Below are positions 11,079 to 18,927 of a stretch of 20,543 nt of DNA, piece by piece (the stretch's first letter is position 1; each line of letters starts with the position of its first letter). Source of the DNA: an uncultured Pseudomonadota bacterium (GTDB taxonomy: Bacteria; Desulfobacterota_B; Binatia; UBA9968). Location of the stretch: assembly GCA_946478635.1 (NCBI GenBank), contig CAMLCX010000022.1:1-20543 (forward strand), read 5' to 3'. Made by a program: the position numbers and the translations under genes. The notes under the pieces are model-generated. The model did not search any database and was not told the DNA's origin. It was given only the letters and a program-made list of their open reading frames with translations.

Positions 11079-11451
11079 CAGTTCATTAACTCAGGGGTGA
11101 AAGCCCGGCGCCGACAAACCGTCATGGAGAACATGGCCGCCAAAAACAAAAAACCGTAATGGCCTCCTAAGGAAGGCGCATCACGGAGTTTCAATATACG
11201 CGGCACGCAAATTTGTGTCAATGAGATTCTTTGCGACCGACGACTAACTTAACCTAGCCGTGAAAAAGAACACCGACAAAATTACGCGGCGTCACGGCCA
11301 GACAACCCCTCGCGGCCTTACTCTGGAAAAACACCTGATTCGCTTGAAACAACGCATCCATGTCTGCGTGTCCAGGCTTAGCGCAACTCGCCGAAAAAAT
11401 ATAAGACCTTCGTTCACCGAGCCATGGACGGTCGCCAGCTCTTCGAAAGTC
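11079..11451. other. 373-bp gap between kdsB and the diguanylate cyclase gene
   Basis: Holds the operon promoter (11193-11221) and the kdsB leader on the left. Bases 11222-11451 lie downstream of the cyclase gene, and I see no clear hairpin-plus-T-run terminator, tRNA or convincing gene there. A minus-strand open frame in the leader ends in TGATG on the kdsB start; it is described as a finding. A 68-codon plus-strand frame from a GTG at 11260 has no ribosome site and runs into the cyclase gene, so I do not call it. Confidence 0.6.
11193..11221 (-). promoter_or_regulatory. Near-consensus sigma-70 promoter of the kds-lpt-rpoN operon
   Basis: On the minus strand TTGACA (11216-11221) is a perfect -35 box. 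It is followed by exactly 17 bases and TATATT (11193-11198), five of six consensus -10 bases. Transcription would start near 11186, giving a leader of about 108 bases before kdsB. This is the best promoter match I saw in the window, and its position ahead of the whole minus-strand gene block fits. The leader contains an AGGAGG far from the kdsB start and a T-rich run. Confidence 0.7.
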
Positions 11452-14400
11452 TCACGACGTTCTTAAAGACCAGTCGGCTACAGATTCGTTCTGGGGCTCC
11501 TCGGCGGCAACCTCGATGCGATCGCGACCCAACTCCTTGGCGCGATACATTGCGTGGTCCGCCGCTTGTAATAGAGATTGGCTGGTCCGCCCATGAATCG
11601 GAAAATAGGCTACGCCTATGGAGACCGTCACGGCTTGAATGGAGTGTCCTTCCTCGCGCACGACCATGTGAGCAAGATCGCCGCGCAGTTGCTCCAGGCG
11701 CTGGCGCGCATCGTCTCCCGAAATATCCGGCAAGATAATCACAAATTCTTCGCCGCCGTAGCGGCAGACGATGTCGCTGCCGCGAAATTTAGCCTTCAGG
11801 ATCTCGCTCCATTCGCGCAGCACCGCATCGGCTGCCGTATGGCCGTAAGTATCATTGAGCTTTTTAAAGTGGTCGATGTCCACCATCGCGACGACCACGG
11901 TCTTGCCGGTGCGCTCGGCGCGGCTCAATTCGCGAATCAGCGAATCTTCCATGTAGCGGCGATTGAAGAGCCCTGTTTGAGGATCGCGGATGCTTTGGTT
12001 CTTGAGCGTCTCACGCAAACGCAAATTGGCCAGTATCAGTGACAGCTGCTCGGCAGCCGCCAGCGCCGATTGCGCGAGGATGTTTCTCGCTCCTTCCGCT
12101 TCATCGCCATATCGGACGTGCAACAAGCCCATGATTTCGCCGTGCGCGACCATGGGCAAACACAAGTAACTCTTGCCATTTTCGGTCTCGACATGCTTGC
12201 AGATCAAATCCGACTCGTCGGGGGCCATACCGTGCGGCTTGTTCCGCCGCAAAGCCCAGCAATCATCGGGATCGAGAATTTTGTCGAATGAGCCATCCGG
12301 CTCGCCCCAGTAGCTTACCGATTCAAGCAAGTTGCGCGATGCCGCGATCATGTAAAGTACGCCGCGCGTGCCGCGCAGCAGCAATGGCAAACGCCGCGAG
12401 ATGACGTTATGCGCCTCGTCGAGATTACGGCAAGATTCTAGGAGTTCGGCCATCTCACCGATCAGTCTCATCTCCTGGTTACGCCGCTCCAACTCGAGAA
12501 CCGAACGTTGAAGGTCGTCATGGGCCTGCTTAAGCTCGCTCTCAATTAACCGCCGTTGAGATATTTCCGCTTCGAGTTCTTTGGTTCGCTCGGCAACGCG
12601 ATGCTCCAAGTTCGCATTTAAAGCCTGGACTTCGCCCGTGCGCTCCGCGACGCGGCGCTCAAGGGTGACATTGAGCGCGCGGATCTCCTCTTCAACTCGC
12701 TTGCGCTCGGCAATGTCGACGACCGAGGCGAGAACCTGCGTGCCGCCCGGAGCGTGGATCGCATTGAGGCTAATCTCGATGGGAATTTCGCTGCCGTCGC
12801 GTCTGAGCGCGAACAATTCGCGACCGCCGCCAAGAGGGCGCGACTTGTCGGAATCGAAGACTTGCTTGGACTGGTTTGCGTGAGAGGCGCGAAAACGGGC
12901 CGGCAGCAAAAACTCGGTGGGTTTGCCGAGCAGTTCCTCGCGCGAGTAACCGAAAAGCTGCTCCACTTGCGAATTGACCAGAGTGATCGTGCCGCTTTCG
13001 TCGATTCGTAACATTCCGTAAGGAGCCGACTCGACGACTAGACGCAGCTGTTCCTCGGCCGACTTTTGCTCGCTGTTATCGACGTACATGGCCCGGGTGC
13101 CGATGATCTCGCCGGCGTCGTTCGCAATCGGGTCGCCCCGCACCAGCACCGGAATGATTCCGCCATCGCTCATGATCAGCTCGCGATCGCCGGAGACAAT
13201 TTTACCTTGCATGGCCTCGCGATAGCCGCTGTCGCCCAGCAATTTTACTCGTGATGATGGCGAATGAAAATCAGCAAGCGAACGGCCGACCACCTCATGA
13301 CGCTGGTACTTCAACGTTTTGAGAAATACTTCGTTGCAATCGGTGATGATCGGCGTGCCATTGTCGTCGCCGGTAATGACGTACATGGCCGGGGCCGCAT
13401 CAAAGAGCTCACGGTAGTGCTTTTCGGCGTATTGCATGAGCGCCAGAGCACGATCACGCATCCTCAAATAAAGGATGAGCGCCGCGGTAATCAGAGCACC
13501 GATCAACATAATTCCGACGACGTCCCATAACCCCTCGAATCTGGGCTGCTCCAGTCCGGGTCGCACCAGCAAGAGCAACCGGCGGCCCCCGAGTTCTAGC
13601 TGCGCGGTTTGATAGGAGCCGGCCTGCAGGTCCCCCAGCCTCGGCGCATTGCCCGCCACGGGATTGTCGTTAAGCGGCGGAACCGAAGGCGCCGAAGAGG
13701 ATAGAAATAGCGGTTCCTCGTCATCGGTCGCGTCGAACAGATAGACTTCGCGGTCTTTAAAAGCGGAACTCGCAGCGATGGTTTTTACCAATTCAGCAAT
13801 TGGCATCTCCACGCGAACAAAACCGAGCAACGCGTCGCTCCGAGCCGACGGTGAACCATCGGTACCGTCGCGGTTAAGATGGATGGGGCTGTACAGGAAC
13901 AGCGACCGCGGTAGATTTTTTTTTGCCGGCACGGAACTGGTGAACGACGCGATGACTCGATCGCTATCGCGAGCTGAATTGAGCACCGGATAAATGTCCG
14001 GGATCGATGCGACGTCAAGGCCCAGCTCAGATGCTTCGCCAATGGCGGGCTCGGAAAAAAGAATCGGAAAATATTCTCGCCGGTTGCCAGCCGCAACCCG
14101 TTCGCCAAGCGCCGTCCACTCAAAAATCCCGTAGTCGACCGGTCCGTCCTGACGGACCTGGCTTTCAAACTTTTCGCGATCTTCGCGACGGATCCTGGGC
14201 ACCCACTGCAGTGGCGGCAGGCTCTTATCTTCCCCGCCCAGTTGCGCGACAAAGGCACGGAAATCGGCGCGTCGAACTTTTTCTGCCGCGACCATAAGCC
14301 CTTTAACCGCTTGTAACCGTTCCATTGTGCGCTCGCGGCTTCTTTCCACTTGTTGCGTCAATTCTTGCGTGTCGTCGCGCAAACGCTCACTTGCCACGAT

Positions 14401-15066
14401 CGTCTTGTTCTGCCACACCAGGTACGAGACGACGAGGGAAAGGCCCAGCCAAACCGTGGTGATCGGAAAAACAATCGGCTCGCGAACGCTGCGCTCTCTC
14501 CAGGTCAAAATAATCACCATCAGAAGCGGCGTTAGGACCAAGATCGCGGCATAGTCGCTAACCCACCACGTAAGCCATAGGGCGAGCAGATCGGTCGAAG
14601 GGAAATGTTGGACTAAATTGAAAGTCACCGTGGCGACAGAGGACGATATCGTGGAACTGAACCCGGTGATGCCGATGAAGAAAAATATGTCACGCGCCGT
14701 ATTGGGGGGGCGACGCACACGGCGCGGTCGTTTGTCAATCGAGATCTCTGGCACGAATGTGCGAATGAGCAGCGTCGCGACCAGCATCTGAAGAGCATCA
14801 CCTGTAGCCAGCGCCAGCGCGGCAGCGGGGTCGCCGAGCATCTGATAACTCACGATCGCCGCGCCGAGCCAGACCCCGACAAGACTTCGATATCCGAATA
14901 CCAAACCGGCAGTCAGGGCGATGGCCGCGGGCGGCGACAAGGGTGACACGTGGCCATGCGAATTGGATAAGTGCGGGATGACCTGCGCGGCAACAACGTA
15001 CAAGCCCGCGACGCCCGACCACTCGAGCAAAAGCTTCATCGCAGTTCGGAAGTGAAACATTGTCAT
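11452..15066 (-). CDS. Membrane sensor diguanylate cyclase (MASE1-CHASE-PAS-PAS-GAF-GGDEF)
   Basis: About 1204 residues; makes the second messenger cyclic di-GMP in response to signals. In order: a MASE1-like multi-helix membrane domain (about 12-205); a CHASE-like extracytoplasmic sensor (about 232-505); one membrane helix (about 512-540); two PAS domains (about 546-670 and 675-795); a coiled coil with a tandem repeat (about 797-870); GAF (about 882-1015); and GGDEF (about 1025-1190). The active motif is GGEEF (1104-1108), with RGSD five residues before it, an intact RxxD product-inhibition site. There is no EAL or HD-GYP domain. The start is uncertain: the ATG at 15066 has no ribosome site, a TTG at 15096 has GAGAAGG eight bases upstream, and the frame opens further to a TTG at 15216. 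The ligand is unknown. Confidence 0.9.
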   Translation of the reverse strand: MTMFHFRTAMKLLLEWSGVAGLYVVAAQVIPHLSNSHGHVSPLSPPAAIALTAGLVFGYRSLVGVWLGAAIVSYQMLGDPAAALALATGDALQMLVATLLIRTFVPEISIDKRPRRVRRPPNTARDIFFFIGITGFSSTISSSVATVTFNLVQHFPSTDLLALWLTWWVSDYAAILVLTPLLMVIILTWRERSVREPIVFPITTVWLGLSLVVSYLVWQNKTIVASERLRDDTQELTQQVERSRERTMERLQAVKGLMVAAEKVRRADFRAFVAQLGGEDKSLPPLQWVPRIRREDREKFESQVRQDGPVDYGIFEWTALGERVAAGNRREYFPILFSEPAIGEASELGLDVASIPDIYPVLNSARDSDRVIASFTSSVPAKKNLPRSLFLYSPIHLNRDGTDGSPSARSDALLGFVRVEMPIAELVKTIAASSAFKDREVYLFDATDDEEPLFLSSSAPSVPPLNDNPVAGNAPRLGDLQAGSYQTAQLELGGRRLLLLVRPGLEQPRFEGLWDVVGIMLIGALITAALILYLRMRDRALALMQYAEKHYRELFDAAPAMYVITGDDNGTPIITDCNEVFLKTLKYQRHEVVGRSLADFHSPSSRVKLLGDSGYREAMQGKIVSGDRELIMSDGGIIPVLVRGDPIANDAGEIIGTRAMYVDNSEQKSAEEQLRLVVESAPYGMLRIDESGTITLVNSQVEQLFGYSREELLGKPTEFLLPARFRASHANQSKQVFDSDKSRPLGGGRELFALRRDGSEIPIEISLNAIHAPGGTQVLASVVDIAERKRVEEEIRALNVTLERRVAERTGEVQALNANLEHRVAERTKELEAEISQRRLIESELKQAHDDLQRSVLELERRNQEMRLIGEMAELLESCRNLDEAHNVISRRLPLLLRGTRGVLYMIAASRNLLESVSYWGEPDGSFDKILDPDDCWALRRNKPHGMAPDESDLICKHVETENGKSYLCLPMVAHGEIMGLLHVRYGDEAEGARNILAQSALAAAEQLSLILANLRLRETLKNQSIRDPQTGLFNRRYMEDSLIRELSRAERTGKTVVVAMVDIDHFKKLNDTYGHTAADAVLREWSEILKAKFRGSDIVCRYGGEEFVIILPDISGDDARQRLEQLRGDLAHMVVREEGHSIQAVTVSIGVAYFPIHGRTSQSLLQAADHAMYRAKELGRDRIEVAAEEPQNESVADWSLRTS

Positions 15067-15216
15067 TCGTTGCAAACTATTGCCAAAACTGTCCAATCCC
15101 GCGGCCTTCTCTTTGTCTGATTCATATATCCAACCGATATGGATGCGATTACGAAAAATATTAACGAAGTTCCGGATCGAGACAACGAGCGCGTGACAAG
15201 CAATCAAAGGTCGCAA

Positions 15217-15971
15217 TGACGGATTGATTCATCCTGAAAGATCCTAGCTCGTTCAGTATGAAGATTGTACCTGGATTATCTGCTCTCTCCTAATATTTTG
15301 TCAAACACCGCCGCGGGCGGCTTCGCGATGGTTGTTAGCGACAAACAGCGACACGCTGCGTTCGTTGACAGGATCGGCATCAACCGCATGCTTCTTGAGG
15401 GGCATTTGCGGATACCTAACCTGAATTATTCATGCTACGAGGAAACTTGACGACACGCTGTCGATCGAGGCGTAACCCTGGAGGAGCGAAGGCATCGGCG
15501 CAAATGTTTCTTCGTATCGATCATCGCTGGGCAAAGTGTTTGACCTTTTCACGACTAATGGCGAAAGCAGTTCGTCCATTGGCCGCTTCAAGGCACAACC
15601 GCTTTGCCTTCGCTCTGGAAGGGTTATGCCTCGATCGCCGGTTTGCTGCCAATAATCCCGGCTAATCTCTGCCTGCTTGGGCGAAAAACCGAGCCGGTGG
15701 CGAGTTCCGTCGGCCATCACCGCGTCAAATGCCGTTATCCGCGAGAACTACTCGCACGGCGTTTTGAATGCCACCGAGTCATGCAGGAATTGAATTCTTC
15801 CCCTACCAAAACAGGAACGCGGCGGGACGAATAAAGAATACCCGAAGGAGTTAAAGGCCTTGACGGCCGGATGCCTTTACATGTTAGGTAGTCCTTAGAT
15901 CAACTGGGGAAGCCTCTAATGTTAATATGGGTGACCACTTGCCGGCGTAAAGGTAATTTGTCGAACAGTCC
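15217..15971. other. 755-bp region without a supportable gene
   Basis: Separates the minus-strand cyclase gene from the plus-strand accessory genes, so it should contain divergent promoters; I could not pick a convincing pair. Its main structure is the inverted repeat at 15462-15637. Open frames of about 76-96 codons exist on both strands between 15430 and 15834, but they overlap each other, lack ribosome sites, and their products are unrecognised. They largely arise from the repeat arms: both arms encode a similar PSL-x-x-GYASI stretch. I saw no tRNA or recognisable transposase. Confidence 0.6.
15462..15637. repeat. Imperfect 32-bp inverted repeat with 112-bp spacer
   Basis: The left arm is 15462-15493 and the right arm is 15606-15637. 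By hand alignment 27 of 32 positions match when one arm is reverse-complemented. The outer ten bases of the reverse-complement alignment are identical at one end (GCCTTCGCTC), as are ten at the other (GCCTCGATCG), with mismatches clustered at 11-14 and one at 22. It could be the ends of a small non-autonomous mobile element, two decayed copies of a dispersed repeat, or a cruciform-forming site. I saw no target-site duplication that settles this. Confidence 0.6.
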
Positions 15972-16904
15972 ATGACAAACTTGACACCGCTAAAAGCCGG
16001 CTTTGCGACCATCGGCCAAGGCGCCGGACCCATGATGGTAACGTGGATGGCTGGGTTGTTTCAAAAATTCGGACTCGATATTGGCCGGCCGCGCATCATG
16101 GGCGGCGCCAAGGGCGTCGTGCGCGGCTTGATGTCCGGTGAAATCCAATTCGGTAATATGGCGGCGCCGGCGCCTCTGCGAGCAAATCTCAAGGGCGAAG
16201 CGGACTTGGTTTTTTTGACCGGCGGCATCAACCAGCAGTTTATCCTGGGCAGACCCGGCATCAGTCGCCGCGAGGAGTTGGCGGGGAAGAAAATCGGCTT
16301 CGTCGGCGACGGCGGGCTAAACGATGCGTTGGTGAAGTTCATCATTGCCAGACTTAACGAAGCTGGGATAACGGGGTTGCACGAAGAACCCGTACCTGCC
16401 GGCGGCGACAAAGAGCTTGAAGCGCTGTTGAATGGAAGGTGCGACGCGATCGTAAGCACGCCGCCGGAATCCATCGAAGCGCACCGGCATGGCTGCAATT
16501 ACCTGATCGACTTTTCCGAATACGGCCTAAATTACGCTCTTGGCGGCATCGCGGCTCGGCGAGACTACATCGAGCGCAATCCGGAAATCACTCGACAGTT
16601 TATCAAAGCCTATGTCGAGGGCATGCACCGCTATCGCACCGACCGGGAATTTACCGTCAGTGTTCAGGCGGAATACAGCGGTATCGCCGACCGCACCGTC
16701 GCGGAGGAAACTTACGACCTCACCCAGCCCGGTATGCCGCCGGTGCCCTATCCAGTCGTGAATTCGCTCCAGACGCTGCTCGATTTTATGGCCTTGGAAC
16801 TCCCCGAAGCAAAGAACGCGGACGCGAAAAAATTTGTCGATGACCGTTTCATCGGCGAGCTCGAAGCGAGCGGCTTCATCGCCGCGCTCGCCGTGTCGAG
16901 GTGA
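15972..16904 (+). CDS. NMT1/ABC-type substrate-binding protein lacking a signal peptide
   Basis: A 310-residue periplasmic-binding-protein-fold product of the NMT1/SsuA/NrtA-like group. It begins almost at the first strand (LKAGFATIGQGAGPMMVTWM, residues 7-26) and continues with LFQKFGLDI, GLMSGEIQFGNMAAPA, LAGKKIGF (about 103-110) and CDAIVSTPPESIEAHRHG, then RNPEITRQFIKAYVEGMHRY, all typical of the family. Relatives usually carry a 20-30 residue signal peptide. Here the frame is closed by TAA seven codons upstream of the ATG, and no hydrophobic stretch appears in the upstream DNA. The ribosome site is poor. It may act in the cytosol as a sensor or enzyme-like protein, or have lost export. 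It lies 3 bp before the next gene. The ligand is unknown. Confidence 0.85.
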   Translation: MTNLTPLKAGFATIGQGAGPMMVTWMAGLFQKFGLDIGRPRIMGGAKGVVRGLMSGEIQFGNMAAPAPLRANLKGEADLVFLTGGINQQFILGRPGISRREELAGKKIGFVGDGGLNDALVKFIIARLNEAGITGLHEEPVPAGGDKELEALLNGRCDAIVSTPPESIEAHRHGCNYLIDFSEYGLNYALGGIAARRDYIERNPEITRQFIKAYVEGMHRYRTDREFTVSVQAEYSGIADRTVAEETYDLTQPGMPPVPYPVVNSLQTLLDFMALELPEAKNADAKKFVDDRFIGELEASGFIAALAVSR

Positions 16905-16907
16905 TCG

Positions 16908-17930
16908 ATGGTTGTGGCGATATCGCGCACTCATGCCCGGCTGCTACTAGCGGCGCTGGCTCTCGTATTGGCGGCTCGCGCGGTTGCGTTCGCCGCCGCC
17001 GCCGATGCACTCATCGAAGCCGCCCGGCGTGAAGGCGAGGTGATCTATTACGCCTCGATGAATCTGAGCGAAGCCAATGCTCTGATCGGCGCATTCGAAA
17101 AGCGTTACCCCTTCATCAAAGTAAAACTCAACCGCACCGGCAGCGAAAAACTTCTCACCCGAGTGCTGACCGAAGCGCGCGCCAAGAAAAATTTGGCCGA
17201 CATCCTGCAAACCGTCGAGTTCAGCATGCACATCTTCAGCCGGAGCGGCATTCTCGCGCGCTATGTGCCGCAGGCGAACGCGCTCTATTCCAAAGAATTC
17301 AAGGACGAGGCTTTTTGGACGACGGTTTACTATAACGCTTACGTAACCGGCTACAACAGCAAGCTGGTGACGCCGCAGACGTTGCCGAAGAGCTATGAGG
17401 ACCTGCTGGCCCCCCAATGGAAAGACAAGCTGATGATCGAGAGCACCAAGGCCGATTGGTTTGCTGGCATGCTGCAGATCCTCGGCCAGGAGCGCGGGCT
17501 CAACTACATGCGTGCTTTGGCCAAACAGCAGCCTAGCCCGCGCGAAGGCCACGAGCTTTTAGCACAACTCATCGCCGCAGGCGAAGGAATTTTCGACATC
17601 AATATTCCGGCAGCGTCGGTGGAACGCATGAAGGAGCGCGGCGCGCCGATCGACTGGACGGCCCTCGGCCCAGTGCCGGCGATCATGGTTGGCATCGGCA
17701 TTTCTAACCAGGCGCCGCATCCCAACGCGGCGAAATTATTTTTGGAATTTGTCCTCTCGCGCGACGGGCAAAGGCTCATGCAGACCCCAGGCAGGCTGGT
17801 GGCGCGCGGCGATCTCGCCAACGATCAAGCGGCGATGTTGAAGCGGCTCAAGATCGTTCCGGTGAATCCGGCTTTGGCGGAAAAACTCGATGAATACGCC
17901 AAGCAGTTAAGATCGATTTTTGGCGGCTAG
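16908..17930 (+). CDS. Exported iron-type (family 1) ABC substrate-binding protein
   Basis: A 340-residue extracellular solute-binding protein resembling the Fe(3+)/AfuA-FbpA and related SBP families. A signal peptide covers about residues 1-31 (basic start, then LLLAALALVLAARAVAFAAA) with no lipobox Cys, so it is probably free in the periplasm. The mature part starts ADALIEAARREGEVIYYASM, then RVLTEARAKKNLADILQT, YNAYVTGYNSKLV and APHPNAAKLFLEFVLSRDGQ, all family-typical. The ATG at 16908 has GAGG six bases upstream. Whether iron is the ligand is doubtful: soil relatives bind diverse small acids. The ABC permease and ATPase expected next to it are absent; the next genes are a racemase-fold protein and an amidohydrolase. 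Confidence 0.88.
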   Translation: MVVAISRTHARLLLAALALVLAARAVAFAAAADALIEAARREGEVIYYASMNLSEANALIGAFEKRYPFIKVKLNRTGSEKLLTRVLTEARAKKNLADILQTVEFSMHIFSRSGILARYVPQANALYSKEFKDEAFWTTVYYNAYVTGYNSKLVTPQTLPKSYEDLLAPQWKDKLMIESTKADWFAGMLQILGQERGLNYMRALAKQQPSPREGHELLAQLIAAGEGIFDINIPAASVERMKERGAPIDWTALGPVPAIMVGIGISNQAPHPNAAKLFLEFVLSRDGQRLMQTPGRLVARGDLANDQAAMLKRLKIVPVNPALAEKLDEYAKQLRSIFGG

Positions 17931-17981
17931 GAACTCGCCCTCTTGTGGTTTTGATGTCATCGCAAACAAAGGAGAACCTCT

Positions 17982-18755
17982 ATGCGTTTCATGTTCTTGA
18001 ATCATTCGTACAAGCGCCATTCGACGGAGCTCGAGGCGCATATCCTGAAACTGCTTGAGAGTTATGCGTCGCCGGACACGACTTTTGAGCTCGCTTACCC
18101 GGAAGATCTCGGCGGCGGCGAGGTGTTAAGCCTGCTCGAAGAGCGCAAGGCGCTTTCCGGCCTGCATCACATTCTTGAAACGCCGGCGCTGGTGAAAAAA
18201 GCCGTCGAAGCCGAGCGCAAAGGATTCGACGCGGTGATTCAGAGCAACACTTTTGATCCGGGTGTCGAAGCCAGCCGCTTGGCCGTGCGCATTCCCGTGA
18301 TCGGCCTGTTGCGGGCATCGTTGCATTTTACCGCCAGCATCTGCGACCACGTTGGCTTGATCGTGCCGCTCGAAACCCATATGCCGCATACGATGCGCAT
18401 GGTCCAAACCTACGGCATGACGAATTTCGTCTCCGGCATTCGGACTGTCGGCCTCTACGACACCGGCGACTTGTCCGGCTATCATGATGTCGTCGTCGAG
18501 CGCACGCTTGCGGTAGGAAAAGAATTGGTCGAACAGGGAGCCGAGGCGATCATTCCGCTGGGGGGAAAAATTTATCCGTATGTCGTGAAACCGGAGGAAT
18601 TGGCGCCCCATCTCGGCGTCCCGGTGATCAATACCAAAGCGGTCGGCGTGAGCGTCGCCGAGCTTATGGCCCGCAACAAGATCCAGCACAGCATCAAAGC
18701 TTACCCATGCCCGACGGGGTTGGATCCTGACGCGGTCTCACAACGCTCCCGTTGA
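17982..18755 (+). CDS. Asp/Glu/hydantoin-racemase-fold protein without the catalytic cysteines
   Basis: A 257-residue cytosolic protein of the Asp/Glu racemase superfamily. Landmarks are MRFMFLNHSY at the start, AVIQSNTFDPGVEASR (85-99), GLIVPLETHMPHTM and AEAIIPLGGKIYPYV. Active racemases of the family use two cysteines, in positions like GCFGDPG and LGCAG. Here they are Asn89 and Gly195, and the only cysteines are Cys121 and Cys243 elsewhere. A two-base racemisation by cysteines therefore seems impossible, and a different reaction or a non-catalytic role is likely. The ATG at 17982 has GGAG upstream (AAAGGAGAACCTCT). It lies 51 bp after the binding-protein gene and before the amidohydrolase, suggesting a shared pathway. 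Confidence 0.8.
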   Translation: MRFMFLNHSYKRHSTELEAHILKLLESYASPDTTFELAYPEDLGGGEVLSLLEERKALSGLHHILETPALVKKAVEAERKGFDAVIQSNTFDPGVEASRLAVRIPVIGLLRASLHFTASICDHVGLIVPLETHMPHTMRMVQTYGMTNFVSGIRTVGLYDTGDLSGYHDVVVERTLAVGKELVEQGAEAIIPLGGKIYPYVVKPEELAPHLGVPVINTKAVGVSVAELMARNKIQHSIKAYPCPTGLDPDAVSQRSR

Positions 18756-18927
18756 ATCGCCGATAATTTCGAAAATATGGACGCCAATGCCTAGGCAGGT
18801 CTAGGAGGCTGCTGAAAAAAGTTAGGAATGCCTCGAGCGCCTCAGCATGAACGAAAAATCATCAAAGATATCAAACACCATTGTTCGTTTCTGCTGCTAG
18901 GATTCGATTAGTAGAAAGGTTCAGGTC
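18756..18927. other. 172-bp gap with a possible decayed dispersed repeat
   Basis: Includes GGAGGCTGCTGAAAAAAG (about 18806-18823), resembling the GGCTGCTGAAAAA edge of intergenic repeats I know from related uncultured genomes. It is followed by a loosely matching TCAGCATGAACGAAAAATC. No full element or gene is visible. The amidohydrolase ribosome site AGAAAGG is near its right end. Confidence 0.3.

Noticed and set aside
11260..11466. 68-codon plus-strand frame starting with GTG
   Set aside because: No Shine-Dalgarno, runs into the cyclase gene on the other strand, no recognisable features.
15067..15216. Extra 50 codons at the N-terminus of the cyclase from a TTG at 15216
   Set aside because: Poor start context and no domain content. 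A promoter-like TTGTCT-16-TAATAT pair lies inside this stretch, so the true start is probably 15096 or 15066.
15430..15834. Overlapping 76-96 codon frames on both strands
   Set aside because: No ribosome sites, unrecognised products, and much of the similarity between them comes from the inverted repeat arms rather than real genes.
15841..15971. Possible tRNA or c-di-GMP riboswitch ahead of the binding-protein gene
   Set aside because: GGCCTTGACGGCCGG and nearby GTTAGGTAG looked structured, but no cloverleaf or GEMM core could be assembled by eye.
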